64,000 nucleotides of DNA from contig JAOXRS010000175.1 in the NCBI GenBank assembly GCA_025800385.1, positions 31,870 through 95,869 of the forward strand, in the 5' to 3' direction. Positions 45,931 through 55,542 of this stretch are shown in pieces. The stretch comes from Candidatus Albibeggiatoa sp. nov. NOAA. Its GTDB lineage: Bacteria; Pseudomonadota; Gammaproteobacteria; Beggiatoales; Beggiatoaceae. Numbering within the stretch: the stretch's first letter is position 1; each line of letters begins with the position of its first letter. The notes under the pieces were generated by a model, which was not told where the DNA came from, ran no database searches, and saw only the letters and a program-made list of their open reading frames with translations. A program made the position numbers and the translations under genes.

Positions 45931-47679
45931 TTACATTGCTTGTTGTAAGTTCCTAATGAATTCTGCTAGCTCAATTTTGTGGTTTTGAATATTATTCTGG
46001 CTCCAGTATAGTTCTGTAAAGTCAGTGGTTTCGCTATCTATTGCCATTGGTTTGGTTGGATAACGAGAGCTTTTACATTTATCAAGCAGGCTTTGAATCA
46101 AAAGTCTATTTTCCCAAGTTTTCGGATAATACCCTAAAAACCATAAGCCTTTACCTTGTAGCTGGGTAATTAAGTTCTCTGGAATTAGTTCATTGATTTC
46201 TTTAGCAAATTGAAAATAATCTGTTTCAGATAAGCATAAAGTACTGCCATTGGCTGCTCGTAAATGTGCACACCCCATAGATTTGTAAATGATCGAATAT
46301 TTTTCTAACAACTGTCCACAAGCAATTTCATTATTCATCCGTACTTCTATATCCAATGAATCGTAAGCAGTAAGTAAAAATTTACCTGCTGTATCGCTAT
46401 GAGGGGCAATAACAATATAAGGCTTGTCTTGTTGCTCAAAGGTTTTTTCTAATTGGTTGTCTTGGCAAGTAGAAAGAATAACAATATTTTTTTGCACTTG
46501 AGCCAGTAGCTCACAAAGCTGTAGATAGGTCGGACTATGTTTTAAATTGAATAGTTCATCTTTAATTTTATCTTCTAAAGTAGCACGGCCTTGATATTCA
46601 ACAAACTGACACGCTTTGGGAAAATCTCCTTGGAATTCGCTAGAGTCAGCTAGCTTTTCAATTAAGGCTTCTTGTACATTAGATGCAATAAAAACAGCTG
46701 TATTACCCCGGTTGAGTTGTTCCCCCAAGTTATCATAATCTAATTGACTCGCTTTTTTTACTTGTTTTGGCTTTATTTGGTTATACCAATATTTCTCTAA
46801 AGTTTCTGCTGTAATGCTGCTATTAAGAAAATTTTCTAATAGCGTTAAAAATACCTCATCTTCTTTTAATAAACTTTGATTTTTTTCCAGCTTATTAAGG
46901 TATTTACTACCTATGAAATCATTGAAAAATTGTTCATTTAATTCATTTGACAGTAGTTTAGTAACAAGCCCTTCTGTGACTTTCTGAATCCGTATTTTAT
47001 TTTTTTGTTGAGGTGTTGTTTCCAAACTAAGCAACGGAATATTATTTTTTTCATTGCCTAATAGATTGGGAATAGGAACAGTTGTTTGATGTTGTGCATT
47101 GTATTGGTGAGCTTGTGTTTCTAACCAACGATATAGATCACTAACACCTAGATTCTCTGTGTTTGTTATTTTAGTTTCGTGATTGGTCAAAGCATCATGG
47201 ATGTGATAAGTGAGAAAACTGGCTTTCAAATCATCGATTTCTTTGGCTTTTTCTAAGCGTTCGCTGGCAGTTAAAATACGATAGCTTTCTGAAATATCAA
47301 AAGACCATTCTTCAGTTTTAATACCTGCGTGACAACAATCTAAGATAATCAACTTATGTTTTGCTTTACAAAAATCTAAACTTTTAGTGATTTCGCCAAT
47401 ATCTAATAAATGGGCTTGTTTTTGTAATTGTTCTCCTAACACTAAATGTAATTTTCCTTTGACTAAATGCCCATGCCCTGAGAAATAAATAATCAGGGTA
47501 TCTGTACTTTTTGCAGTGTCAACGAAGTCTGTGAGTTGTTCTAATAGCTTAAATTTATCATGATCTGCAATGCTTATTTTGTAGTCGTGTTGACGTAAGG
47601 CATGAGACATTAAGTCTACATCTTGTGCCGCATATTGTAATCCTAGGCTGTTGATACCAATTAGAAAGGCTTTATTCAT
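45931..47679 (-). CDS. Caspase-like protease fused to a degenerate SIR2-like domain
   Basis: A 582-residue soluble protein, third gene of the STAND operon. Residues 1-220 are a caspase/peptidase C14 domain: IGINSLG at the start, catalytic His69 in YFSGHGH, and catalytic Cys (C115 or C116, most likely the second) in LDCCHAG. A helical linker follows (about 228-310). Residues 320-550 have the architecture of SIR2-like domains of defence proteins: QFVEYQGRATLEDKI, a strand plus EKTF, and GLWFLGYYPKTWENRLL. The key SIR2 residues appear changed: the Gly-rich loop reads FIASN (330-334), the TTNYD-equivalent reads STCQD (403-407), and the LHG-equivalent reads SMG (467-469). I infer an active protease with a non-enzymatic SIR2-like sensor or adaptor. 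It overlaps the preceding gene by 8 bases. Confidence 0.85.
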   Translation of the reverse strand: MNKAFLIGINSLGLQYAAQDVDLMSHALRQHDYKISIADHDKFKLLEQLTDFVDTAKSTDTLIIYFSGHGHLVKGKLHLVLGEQLQKQAHLLDIGEITKSLDFCKAKHKLIILDCCHAGIKTEEWSFDISESYRILTASERLEKAKEIDDLKASFLTYHIHDALTNHETKITNTENLGVSDLYRWLETQAHQYNAQHQTTVPIPNLLGNEKNNIPLLSLETTPQQKNKIRIQKVTEGLVTKLLSNELNEQFFNDFIGSKYLNKLEKNQSLLKEDEVFLTLLENFLNSSITAETLEKYWYNQIKPKQVKKASQLDYDNLGEQLNRGNTAVFIASNVQEALIEKLADSSEFQGDFPKACQFVEYQGRATLEDKIKDELFNLKHSPTYLQLCELLAQVQKNIVILSTCQDNQLEKTFEQQDKPYIVIAPHSDTAGKFLLTAYDSLDIEVRMNNEIACGQLLEKYSIIYKSMGCAHLRAANGSTLCLSETDYFQFAKEINELIPENLITQLQGKGLWFLGYYPKTWENRLLIQSLLDKCKSSRYPTKPMAIDSETTDFTELYWSQNNIQNHKIELAEFIRNLQQAM

Positions 47680-48127
47680 CGTTTTTTTGCGTGCTGAATT
47701 TAACTACAATACCATTGCCAAAATTAAACTCTAAATTTTTATCATATTTTGCACTATCTGGTTCTAACATTTCAAATCGTTTGACTATTTTTACGTAAGG
47801 TTTTCCGTTCACATCGGTCATAACATTGCCGTCAGTATCTCGGATTTCTACAGGTTCGGAAAATGAAACATAGACAGGTTTCTCATGTAAAGTGCGAATA
47901 AGACGTGAAACACTTAAAATCACCCCTGTTGCAGCTGCGCCTGTGGCTAGAATAATCGGGACAATGCCTTTTGAGCGTGCCCCTTGTTGTGAGAAAGGTA
48001 ATATGCCATTTTCAACCTCTGCATCAATTTTTTCTTGTTGTACAACATCATCTAATTCAATTGCATTATCTTGTAAAATTTGCTGTATTTCATCAGAAAA
48101 TTCAAAGTAAAATTGATGGGTTGACAT
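47672..48127 (-). CDS. Unknown single-pass membrane protein of the STAND-caspase operon
   Basis: A 151-residue protein I do not recognise. The N-terminal 50 residues are acidic and helical (FEFSDEIQQILQDNAIELDDVVQQE). A single membrane helix (about 54-76, GIVPIILATGAAATGVILSV) is followed by a beta-rich domain (VYVSFSEPVEIRDTDGNVMTDVNGKPYVKI) and a FNFGNGIVVKFS end. There is no signal peptidase site, so it is probably a membrane-anchored adaptor. It lies 27 bases after the STAND gene and overlaps the caspase gene by 8 bases, so all three are surely co-transcribed and it is probably the link between sensor and protease. Confidence 0.7.
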   Translation of the reverse strand: MSTHQFYFEFSDEIQQILQDNAIELDDVVQQEKIDAEVENGILPFSQQGARSKGIVPIILATGAAATGVILSVSRLIRTLHEKPVYVSFSEPVEIRDTDGNVMTDVNGKPYVKIVKRFEMLEPDSAKYDKNLEFNFGNGIVVKFSTQKNDE

Positions 48128-48154
48128 AGTTTATTCCCTATTTTTGTAGTAGTG

Positions 48155-51100
48155 CTAATAAATTTGGCTTTCTGCCTCTGCTAATTCATCTTTAAAGCGT
48201 TCTCTGAGTTCATCAATGTTGAGTTGATTTAGGCGGTGGTCGAGCATCGCTTTTGACCATTCGATACGTTGTAATATGGCTTTGTATTGTGGAGTTTGTT
48301 GTTCTCGTTTTTGGTGTTTTGCAAATATTTCTTCAAGTTTATCTAAATCTTTTTGTGTGCCGACAGCTTCAAGGCTGGTGAGGCTTAGGTCGATGGCGCG
48401 ATAGGTGGCGTGGCGGATGTAGGCTTGGTCGGTTTTGTGGTGTAAGTCATAGATTTTTTCAAATAGTTCACCGCCTGAAAGGGCAGTATCTTGTTGTTCC
48501 ATCATAAAGGCGAGTCCTTGCCATGCACCTTGGCGAACGTTTGCCAGTGGATGGTTGAGGAGGTTGTTTAGTGCGTATTGCGGGTTATTTTGTGTGAGGC
48601 TGTAGGCAATACGACTTTCCCAGTAGGTATATTTCCATTCTGAATCAGTTTGTTGTTGTCCACATTTGTTTTTATCAGTTTTGTGTTTTTTGAGGGTTTT
48701 ACGCCATTGTTGTTTTTCTTGGGTTAATTTATCCAACTCTTGAATTAAGTAGGTTTTTGCACGGTCATTACGTTTTGTTGCAAGGGCATTGAAGCTGGCA
48801 AATTTAAACGATTGCATGTCATTATCAAAGTTTGGTTTTTCCAGTATTTCAAAAATAAAATCAGAGATTTCTTGATGGTTGATTTTATCTAAATTGCTAA
48901 AAAGTTTGAGTCTTGACCAAAAATCAACTTCTTCATTTAAAATAAATTGTTTAAATATTAAATAAAATACTTTTTTGTTATTTTTTATTTTCAATAAATT
49001 TACCAAGTTTTCAGCAATAGCTTTTTGAATTCTATTATTGTCAATATATTGTTTAGATAATGTTGAAAATAATTCAAATTTGCGCTTTAAAGATATAGAG
49101 TTAAATTCTGTTATATCCTCAATCAAACTAATAATATCACTGATGCTTTTGTGTTCTATATCTCGTATTTCAAAGTAAAATTGTATTTTTTCGTAAAAAA
49201 TTTCATTTAGTTCTTTTTGGGAAAGTAATAAATTATAAAGTGCTCTAGTAGCACTATCTTGGATTTCTAAGTCAAAGCTGTTATTGGCTAAAGATGCTAT
49301 CAAAGGTAGTATTTGCTCATTATTTAATGCTTCTAATGCCTCAATAGAACTGCTACGCACATTCCAATCAGAAGAAAAATCATTGAGTAAAGGGGTTAAA
49401 TGAGGAAAAGCTTGTGTATTACCTTTGTATCCCAATATACCTATAACATTAATTGCATCTTTTTGAGTTTGCCAGTCAGAATCACTAAGTAAAGGGGAAA
49501 TCAGATATAAATCTTGACTGTTACCTAAAACTCCAATTGCACGAACGGCATTGCTTCTAACAGATAGATTAGGATCATTAAGTAATGGAATAATAGATGG
49601 AAGAGCTTGCTTATCCCCTAAAACTTCAATTGTCTTAACAGCAGTACTTCTAACATCTGAACTGGGGTCGTTTAGCAAAGAAATAATATCTGCTAAAATT
49701 TGCTTGTCCCCTAAAGTTTCCATAGCTTTAACCGCACTGCTACGAATTTGTGAATTAGAATCACTGATTAGAGGTATAGTAAGATAATAGCTTTGTTTAT
49801 ATCCCAAGGTACCAATAATATCAATTACATTACTGTAAGCAGAGGGGCTTGAGTCTTTAAATACATAATCTTCAAATAAGGGATTTAAAATAGGTAAGAC
49901 ACGTTTATCTCCCAAAAAGTTAACAGTGTCAACTACACTCAACCTAACGTTCCAATCAGGGTTAGTAAGTAATGGAATAATATGAGAAAAAGCTTGCTTA
50001 TATCTTAAAGAGCCAATAGCTCTAACCGTATTACTTTTAACCTCAAAAGATGAGTCTTCAAGTAAAGGGCTAATAAGAGATAATGCAGATTTTCCATCTA
50101 ATATTTTAACTATTGCATTAGTTGTAACTACACGAACTTGAGAAAATGGATCATTAAGAAAAGGAGTTATTAGGGGTAAAACATGTTGATTATCCATTTT
50201 GCCTATTTCTTCAATTGCACTACTACGTACTTGCCATTTAGGGTCGTCGAGAAGAGGTACAATGAGTGGTAATGTTTGCTTACTACCTAAACTACCAATA
50301 ATATTAATTGCATCTCTACGTACTGCTTTATTAACAGAACTTAAAAAAGGAGTTATTAGTGATACAGTTTGTTTATTGCCCAAAGTTTTAATTGTATCAA
50401 CTACACAACTTAGCCCCCATTCATTGGAATCATGAAGCAAAGGGATAATATCAGGTAAAATTTTTTCACTTCCAAAATGACGAACAATACTAAGCATATT
50501 ACAACGTTCATCAGGATCAACATTATCAAGTAATGGAATAATAATTGGTAGAATATCTTTATTGCCCAGTATTTTAATTTTTTCTGTTGCCTTATTCTTC
50601 AGCTGCCAATCAAAATTATTTTCTTTATTTTCAAGTAAGGAAATTAGATAAGGGGTAATAGATTTATCTCCTAATTTAACTAATGCCCAAATTGCTTTTT
50701 GTTTTAGAGAATAATCGCTAGAGGATAAAAAGGAATATAATCTAGAAGTAAAAGCTTGATAGTTTAAATTTCCTATAGCCTCAATCACAGTAGATTTTAA
50801 TAACTCATTCTCTAGGGCTTCTAAAAGGTAGGCTTCTGCTATTTGAACTTTTAATGCACTTAATTTTTTAATTGCTTTTCGTCGAATCATCATATTTTCA
50901 TCAGCTAATAAATCAATTAAGAATTTTTCAGATACTCTTCCTCCTAGTGCAGCAAAGTAGTCAATAGCTAATAAGCGAATACTCAGATTTGGATGATGTA
51001 ATAATTCTTTATTTAAAAACAAAGGTATATAAGGAATAGTACCAAGAGAGTCTCTAATTTTTGAAGAAACTACTCTATTGCTATTGGCAGCAGTTAAATA

Positions 51101-52738
51101 TTTAATTAATAAATCAATTCCTTCTCGTGTATTAAAGAATTTCAAAATATCAACAAATTGCTTTGAGCGGTCTAAATTATGTTCATAAATAGCGCAACTT
51201 ACCATATCATGAACCGCCTTATCCAAATAGCCCGCATCATAATAAGCCTGTACCCGCTCTACTAACGGCAATTCCTCAATCATCTCCTGATGCACATGCT
51301 CAATATCCCAAACCCCTTGCACATCGAATAACTTATCTGGCTCAATATCCACACGTGAATATGATAGTTCATGCAAAAATTTGTGCTGTCCCCACATATC
51401 AAACCCATCATGCCGACCCTGCCACACCTGCACAGGCGCATTCACCCCTTCAGCAAAATTCACCTTCACATGATAATGGGTGCTGTTATCCCAATAATCA
51501 TAAATCCCAAACACCACCGCACCGACTAACGCAAATGCCGCAACCCCCTGACCAATCCGATACATCCGATGCCGAAACTTAAACTGCTCATTCCAGCGAT
51601 AAATACTGTGCGAAAACATATCATGATACAACTCATACCATAATGTCTCCTTGCGCTTTTGCCGCCGTAAAACCCGTGCAGCCTCCAACTTATCCAACAC
51701 CTCACCTAAGTCATAGCTTGACACATTTAACAATTTCGCCAAATCAGGCAACGGATGCGCAATCTTAGTCCCATGCTTATTCACCAAATGATTAAACGCA
51801 TCAGACGCAACTTTTTTCTGAGGATATGAAAAAGTCTCTATCTTATCCTTAAAATAATTCTCCAATAAACCAACCGCTAAACCCTTACGCTGATATGTCG
51901 CCCGCTTAATTTCCTTATCCGCACGACCTCTGTCTAACTCCCACAACTGCTGACACACAATCTGCAAATGCGGTGGCTCTACCAACTCCGCCATCACCCA
52001 TTCTTGCGATTGCGAACCCTCACGCTCTACCTTCTCCCGTTCACTCAAATCCTGCACCAACGCATCCAACAAACCCGCCTCATAATGAAAACCCTGCTTT
52101 TTCAAAGGCTGCTCAATCGCCATCCGTGCATTGGCTAAACTCAAACGTTCCAACCGATAAAAATTATCAATCAAAAATGTTGGCATCACCTCTTTAAACG
52201 CATTCAACTCCAAGGCGAAATCTTCCCGCATCGCAATCACAAATGTTGTATCGGTCGCATTATCATGAACCGCCTGTGCAATCTCCTCGACAAACTGCCT
52301 AAAATTATCCTGATGATATTTCTGATAATTAAAAAACTCTTCAAATTGATCCAAAATTAAAATAAAAGGTGCAGAGGTGAAAACGCTACAAATCCGTAGG
52401 AAAGGCTTTAAAGGTAGGGAAAGATCAAATTCAAAATCGGGAGTGACTCGACCATTATCGCGTAAAATTTCCGCAATATGTGATTTCAAATTTAATAAAG
52501 GTTGTTCAACCCAATCGTTGTAATATACCACGTCATAACTGTTTGGCGACTCAGTCAAGGCAGGCAAGACCGCCGCACGTAACAAAGAACTTTTACCCAC
52601 ACCACTGGCCGCAAACAAAAAAGTCAGCTTGTGGATCAAAATCTTATCCATCAAAATCCGCTTTTCAGTTACGCGACCATAAAAATTATCTTTGTCTAAC
52701 TCAGTGTAAGGTTGTAAGCCTTTGTAAGGAGTATCCAT
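48155..52738 (-). CDS. nSTAND1 NTPase with membrane helix and long HEAT-repeat array
   Basis: A 1527-residue signal-transducing ATPase, first gene of the operon. It opens PYKGLQPYTELDKDNFYGR, the usual nSTAND1 start. Walker A is ASGVGKSS (44-51), Walker B is LILDQFEEF (D130, E133, E134), and a sensor Arg is in IAMREDF. A winged-helix region ends near ELYHDMFSHSIYRW. A membrane helix lies at about 395-415, where WD40 or TPR repeats often begin in relatives. From about 560 to 1210 there are roughly twenty HEAT/PBS-type repeats of about 31 residues (core LxDPxxxVRxxAVxxIGxLGxKQ). A helical C-terminus of about 300 residues ends with more HEAT-like repeats. No Shine-Dalgarno precedes the ATG. A sensor role with the HEAT array as ligand-binding scaffold is inferred. 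Confidence 0.88.
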   Translation of the reverse strand: MDTPYKGLQPYTELDKDNFYGRVTEKRILMDKILIHKLTFLFAASGVGKSSLLRAAVLPALTESPNSYDVVYYNDWVEQPLLNLKSHIAEILRDNGRVTPDFEFDLSLPLKPFLRICSVFTSAPFILILDQFEEFFNYQKYHQDNFRQFVEEIAQAVHDNATDTTFVIAMREDFALELNAFKEVMPTFLIDNFYRLERLSLANARMAIEQPLKKQGFHYEAGLLDALVQDLSEREKVEREGSQSQEWVMAELVEPPHLQIVCQQLWELDRGRADKEIKRATYQRKGLAVGLLENYFKDKIETFSYPQKKVASDAFNHLVNKHGTKIAHPLPDLAKLLNVSSYDLGEVLDKLEAARVLRRQKRKETLWYELYHDMFSHSIYRWNEQFKFRHRMYRIGQGVAAFALVGAVVFGIYDYWDNSTHYHVKVNFAEGVNAPVQVWQGRHDGFDMWGQHKFLHELSYSRVDIEPDKLFDVQGVWDIEHVHQEMIEELPLVERVQAYYDAGYLDKAVHDMVSCAIYEHNLDRSKQFVDILKFFNTREGIDLLIKYLTAANSNRVVSSKIRDSLGTIPYIPLFLNKELLHHPNLSIRLLAIDYFAALGGRVSEKFLIDLLADENMMIRRKAIKKLSALKVQIAEAYLLEALENELLKSTVIEAIGNLNYQAFTSRLYSFLSSSDYSLKQKAIWALVKLGDKSITPYLISLLENKENNFDWQLKNKATEKIKILGNKDILPIIIPLLDNVDPDERCNMLSIVRHFGSEKILPDIIPLLHDSNEWGLSCVVDTIKTLGNKQTVSLITPFLSSVNKAVRRDAINIIGSLGSKQTLPLIVPLLDDPKWQVRSSAIEEIGKMDNQHVLPLITPFLNDPFSQVRVVTTNAIVKILDGKSALSLISPLLEDSSFEVKSNTVRAIGSLRYKQAFSHIIPLLTNPDWNVRLSVVDTVNFLGDKRVLPILNPLFEDYVFKDSSPSAYSNVIDIIGTLGYKQSYYLTIPLISDSNSQIRSSAVKAMETLGDKQILADIISLLNDPSSDVRSTAVKTIEVLGDKQALPSIIPLLNDPNLSVRSNAVRAIGVLGNSQDLYLISPLLSDSDWQTQKDAINVIGILGYKGNTQAFPHLTPLLNDFSSDWNVRSSSIEALEALNNEQILPLIASLANNSFDLEIQDSATRALYNLLLSQKELNEIFYEKIQFYFEIRDIEHKSISDIISLIEDITEFNSISLKRKFELFSTLSKQYIDNNRIQKAIAENLVNLLKIKNNKKVFYLIFKQFILNEEVDFWSRLKLFSNLDKINHQEISDFIFEILEKPNFDNDMQSFKFASFNALATKRNDRAKTYLIQELDKLTQEKQQWRKTLKKHKTDKNKCGQQQTDSEWKYTYWESRIAYSLTQNNPQYALNNLLNHPLANVRQGAWQGLAFMMEQQDTALSGGELFEKIYDLHHKTDQAYIRHATYRAIDLSLTSLEAVGTQKDLDKLEEIFAKHQKREQQTPQYKAILQRIEWSKAMLDHRLNQLNIDELRERFKDELAEAESQIY

Positions 52739-52740
52739 AA

Positions 52741-53092
52741 TGAAATGCTTTAACTTAGATCATGTAAAATCAAGACAGCCTGTGAGTAAGGTTATTGCAC
52801 GATACATAGCCAAATCATATCAGATTCATATAAAGAAAATATACCTAAATAACTATAAAGCATGACTAATAAATATCGTTTTCAAAAATATTAACCAAAA
52901 AATAATGGACTCATAAAAGAACTTGTAAGTTCACATAAATGACCAATATCATAAATTTGTAACAACTTTGGCTGTCATTATTAAATTAAACACGTTTTAC
53001 TACAATTGCACATTGCTAATTTGACACCGACTTGATAAATTAGCCTGTCAAGATTTTTCTTTATAGAATACTTAAGGAGCACCTAGCACCTC
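52741..53092. other. Intergenic region between the divergent STAND operon and rpoZ
   Basis: This 352-base AT-rich gap must hold promoters for two divergent units. A perfect TTGACA lies at 53021-53026 toward rpoZ but has no good -10 at the right spacing; TAGAAT is at 53064-53069 without a good -35. AAGGAG at 53074-53079 serves rpoZ. Nothing convincing was found for the STAND operon. No gene is seen. Confidence 0.5.
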
Positions 53093-53308
53093 ATGGCTCG
53101 TTTAACCGTTGAAGATTGTTTGGATCATGTTGATAATCGCTTTAACCTTGTACTGTTAGCCAGTAAACGCTCGCGACAAATCTCAATGGGCGCAAATCCA
53201 CTTGTGCCAGAAGACAAAGACAAGCCAACTGTGATTGCATTACGTGAAATCGCTGAAGGCAAAATCACCCAAGATACTGCAGATAAATCTGGAGGCAGGG
53301 CTAAATAA
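53093..53308 (+). CDS. rpoZ: RNA polymerase omega subunit
   Basis: Small RNA polymerase subunit of 71 residues that helps fold beta-prime and binds ppGpp in proteobacteria. The sequence [29 protein letters not shown] is the standard opening and contains the MAR residues of the ppGpp site. It is somewhat shorter than the E. coli protein (91). It is followed after 3 bases by spoT, the classical gammaproteobacterial pair. Confidence 0.97.
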   Translation: MARLTVEDCLDHVDNRFNLVLLASKRSRQISMGANPLVPEDKDKPTVIALREIAEGKITQDTADKSGGRAK

Positions 53309-53311
53309 ACT

Positions 53312-55519
53312 ATGTCTGACTCGCCGCCGATAGGACCACCACGTCTTTACATTAATGATTTATGCCAGCTGCTTGAAAGTTACCTCCCGCAAGAACAAGT
53401 TCAAGAAGTCTATCGTGCCTACGTATTTGCAGAAGAGGCACATAAAGGACAAGTACGCCGTTCTGGTGAGGATTTTATTCACCACCCCATTGCAGTGGCT
53501 TACAATTTGGCACAATTCCAGATGGATATGGAAGCACTGTCGGCAGCGTTACTACATGATGTCATCGAAGATACAGGCATCAGCAAACAGGCCATGATTG
53601 AAGAGTTTGGCGAGACTGTTACGGAACTTGTTGATGGTGTCAGCAAACTGAATCGGATGGAATTTGAGACCCGTGAACAAGCTCAAGCCGCAAGTTTCCG
53701 TAAAATGGTATTAGCGATGAGTCGTGATATTCGGGTGATTATCATTAAACTCGCAGACCGTTTGCACAATATCCGTACTATTGGAGTGATGAAGCCTGCT
53801 TCTCGCCGACGTATTGCCCGTGAGACTTTAGATATTTATGCACCGATTGCCAGCCGTTTAGGCATGAATAATGTGCGATTAGAGTTAGAAGATTTAAGTT
53901 TTGCAGCTTTATATCCTTTGCGCTACAAAACGATTAAAAAACGCTTGGCGCGAATTCGAGATAAACGCGATGAGCATTTTAAATCGATCACCGAAGCACT
54001 GACAAAACGCCTAGAAACGTATCATTTCCCGTATTTAGAAATCCAAGAGCGCGATAAATATCCCTATACGATTTACAAAAAAATTCGTGAATCGAAACAA
54101 CTCACATTAGCCAGTAAATATCGCACTTTTCAGCAAATTACCCGTTCTTATGGTTTTCGTGTGATTACCGATAGCGTTGACAACTGTTATCGAGCTTTAG
54201 GTGGCGTACATAGTTTGTATAAACCTGTACTGGGCTGTTTTAGCGATCATATTGCAATTCCTAAGCTAAACGGCTATCAATCACTGCATACCATTGTTTT
54301 AAGTGCAGAGTCAGGTCAACAGGGTCAGCAAATCGAAGTACATATCCGTACCCAAACCATGCATGAATTAACCGAGTACGGCGTAGCGGCTTATGGCTTA
54401 TATAATCGGCTGGATGATACGCAAAATAGTGCAGATATTGAGCATACTAGAGAGCGGGCGACTGCATGGATTAAAAGTCTGGTTGACATGCAGAAAAACG
54501 TGGAAGACTCACTCGAGTTTATTAACCATGTCAAAAGTGATTTATTACCAGAAGAAGTCTATGTTTTCACACCGAAAGGTCAAATTCAGCAATTACCGAA
54601 AGGTGCAACAGGTTTGGACTTTGCCTATTCAATTCACAGTGCTGTGGGCAACCGCTGTATTGCCATTAAGATTGATGGCCAATACGCACCATTATATAAA
54701 GCACTAAAAAGTGGACAAACAATTGAGGTCTCTACCGCCGAATGGGCGCGACCAAGCCCTGACTGGTTAGATTTTGTCATCAGTGCTAAAGCACGTAATC
54801 ATATTGTGCATTATTTAAAAAATCAAAATGCAAACAAAGCAATTGATTTAGGCAAACGCCTATTAAGTAAACAGCTATTAAAATATGGCTTATTTGCTGA
54901 CAATGTTGAATCTGCCCAACGTGAACATCTCATACAATATTTCAAAACAGATACTTGGGAATGTTTATTAAAAGAAATCGGCCTTGGGAATTTGATGGCC
55001 ATTGTTGTTGCTAGTCATTTTGACCCTGAAGCGGATACAGATTCATTATCGAAAGAACCCAAGCATACAGTTAAACCTTTGATGATTACAGGTGAAGAAG
55101 GGCGGGTTGTCACATTTGCACGTTGCTGTCGCCCAATTCCGGGGGATGAGGTAATTGGTTATCCATCTGCGGGTAAAGGGATTGCAGTTCATACCAGTCA
55201 ATGTAAAAACATCGCGACCACACGCCATACGCAACCAGAAAAATTCTTACTCGTCACTTGGAGTAAAGATATTAAAGGTGAATTCTTAGTTGATATTCAG
55301 GTAGAGGTCAGACATGAACGTGGTGTTCTTGCTCAAATTAGTGCCTTATTAGCAGATATGCACGTTAATATTGAAAGCATTTCAAACGAGAATAAAGACG
55401 GTTTATTTAGTATTTTACGCCTATGTCTTGCCGTACATAATCGCAAACATTTAGCAGATATTATGCGGGCATTGAAACGACTTGATATTGTTACGCGTGT
55501 ACAACGTTATAAACACTGA
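53312..55519 (+). CDS. spoT: Bifunctional (p)ppGpp synthetase/hydrolase
   Basis: RelA/SpoT homologue of 735 residues controlling the stringent response. The N-terminal HD hydrolase domain has His57/His58, H82-D83 and E86-D87 (LLHDVIEDTG), so hydrolase activity should be intact. The synthetase domain has SYGFRVITDSVDNCYRALG and PKLNGYQSLHT. A TGS domain (VYVFTPKGQIQQLPKGATGLDFAYSIHSAVG), a conserved Cys pair region (RCCRPIPGDEVIGY) and a C-terminal ACT domain (VRHERGVLAQISALLADMHVNIESI) follow. It is in an operon with rpoZ. trmH and recG, which follow in E. coli, do not adjoin it here. Confidence 0.96.
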   Translation: MSDSPPIGPPRLYINDLCQLLESYLPQEQVQEVYRAYVFAEEAHKGQVRRSGEDFIHHPIAVAYNLAQFQMDMEALSAALLHDVIEDTGISKQAMIEEFGETVTELVDGVSKLNRMEFETREQAQAASFRKMVLAMSRDIRVIIIKLADRLHNIRTIGVMKPASRRRIARETLDIYAPIASRLGMNNVRLELEDLSFAALYPLRYKTIKKRLARIRDKRDEHFKSITEALTKRLETYHFPYLEIQERDKYPYTIYKKIRESKQLTLASKYRTFQQITRSYGFRVITDSVDNCYRALGGVHSLYKPVLGCFSDHIAIPKLNGYQSLHTIVLSAESGQQGQQIEVHIRTQTMHELTEYGVAAYGLYNRLDDTQNSADIEHTRERATAWIKSLVDMQKNVEDSLEFINHVKSDLLPEEVYVFTPKGQIQQLPKGATGLDFAYSIHSAVGNRCIAIKIDGQYAPLYKALKSGQTIEVSTAEWARPSPDWLDFVISAKARNHIVHYLKNQNANKAIDLGKRLLSKQLLKYGLFADNVESAQREHLIQYFKTDTWECLLKEIGLGNLMAIVVASHFDPEADTDSLSKEPKHTVKPLMITGEEGRVVTFARCCRPIPGDEVIGYPSAGKGIAVHTSQCKNIATTRHTQPEKFLLVTWSKDIKGEFLVDIQVEVRHERGVLAQISALLADMHVNIESISNENKDGLFSILRLCLAVHNRKHLADIMRALKRLDIVTRVQRYKH

Positions 55520-55542
55520 GCTTGTTGATTATCTTGTTAAAA

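Noticed and set aside
49551..50435. Plus-strand frames opposite the HEAT repeats
   Set aside because: They repeat with the HEAT period and are shadows of the minus-strand gene.
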